Positions 5,328 to 5,401 of a stretch of DNA of 5,401 nt are shown piece after piece (within the stretch, counting starts at the first letter, position 1; every line of letters starts with the position of its first letter). The stretch is from the NCBI GenBank assembly GCA_045650025.1, contig JAZRQR010000200.1, positions 1-5,401 of the forward strand, given 5' to 3'. The notes under the pieces are model-generated. The model searched no databases. It had not been told where the DNA came from and saw only the letters and a program-made list of their open reading frames with translations. Source of the stretch: SVQP01 sp045650025 (lineage in GTDB: Bacteria > Bacillota > Clostridia > Oscillospirales > CAG-272). The position numbers were made by a program, and so were the translations under genes.

Positions 5328-5401
5328 GTCGCAAGCGCGACGGGAATCATAGCGAAGGCTGAGGAAATCGATCGGAAAAAGTCAAAAATTTTCTAAAAAA
5401 C
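5328..5401 (+). other. 5' leader of an out-of-window gene
   Basis: From the predicted start the RNA would begin with a GTCGC-AAGC-GCGAC hairpin (5328-5341), followed by a purine-rich stretch (GCGAAGGCTGAGGAAA) and an A/T-rich tail. At least 74 nt pass without an ATG preceded by a ribosome binding site, so this is either an untranslated leader, possibly structured, or the start of a small RNA. I could not match it to a known riboswitch, T-box, RNase P or tmRNA start. Confidence 0.4.

Noticed and set aside
5328..5401. Start of RNase P RNA, suggested by GAGGAAA at 5361-5367
   Set aside because: The conserved continuation GAGGAAAGTCC is absent and the preceding stems do not fit.

Overview
The window looks like chromosomal DNA of a Gram-positive, clostridium-like Firmicute (Bacillota), probably an uncultured gut or rumen lineage. 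Four things point there: strong AGGAGG-type ribosome binding sites before every gene, near-consensus TTGACA/TATAAT promoters with 17-bp spacers, a lipobox lipoprotein with a Thr/Glu/Pro spacer, and a type III pantothenate kinase. This is inference from gene style; no rRNA or other taxonomic marker is present.

Layout: (1) Bases 1-923, minus strand: the first 23 codons of a gene that runs off the left edge, possibly a small membrane transporter subunit, lie downstream of coaX (pantothenate kinase, first step of coenzyme A synthesis). (2) Bases 924-1082: a compact divergent promoter region, with a coaX promoter on the minus strand, a perfect-consensus promoter on the plus strand, and an 8-bp inverted repeat between their -35 boxes. 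(3) Bases 1083-2570, plus strand: a 70-residue Cro/CI-type regulator of the YozG kind, overlapping by ATGA a lipid-anchored M14 zinc carboxypeptidase, closed by a hairpin terminator. (4) Bases 2614-4768, plus strand: a self-contained two-gene unit with its own promoter and a strong terminator. It encodes a xylose-isomerase-like TIM-barrel protein and a Gfo/Idh/MocA NAD(P)-dependent oxidoreductase, probably acting on one sugar or polyol. (5) Bases 4769-5401: no credible gene. It holds two diverged tandem copies of a 160-180 bp hairpin-rich intergenic element, a C-rich stretch, and a strong plus-strand promoter overlaid by a dyad-symmetric operator candidate. That promoter drives a transcript whose gene lies beyond the right edge.

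The units appear functionally separate: CoA cofactor supply, an envelope peptidase with its own regulator, and a carbohydrate redox/isomerase pair. The least explained parts are the tandem palindromic element, the operator-covered promoter at the right edge, and the pairing of a YozG-type regulator with an M14 peptidase. I did not see a clear new defence or mobile system.
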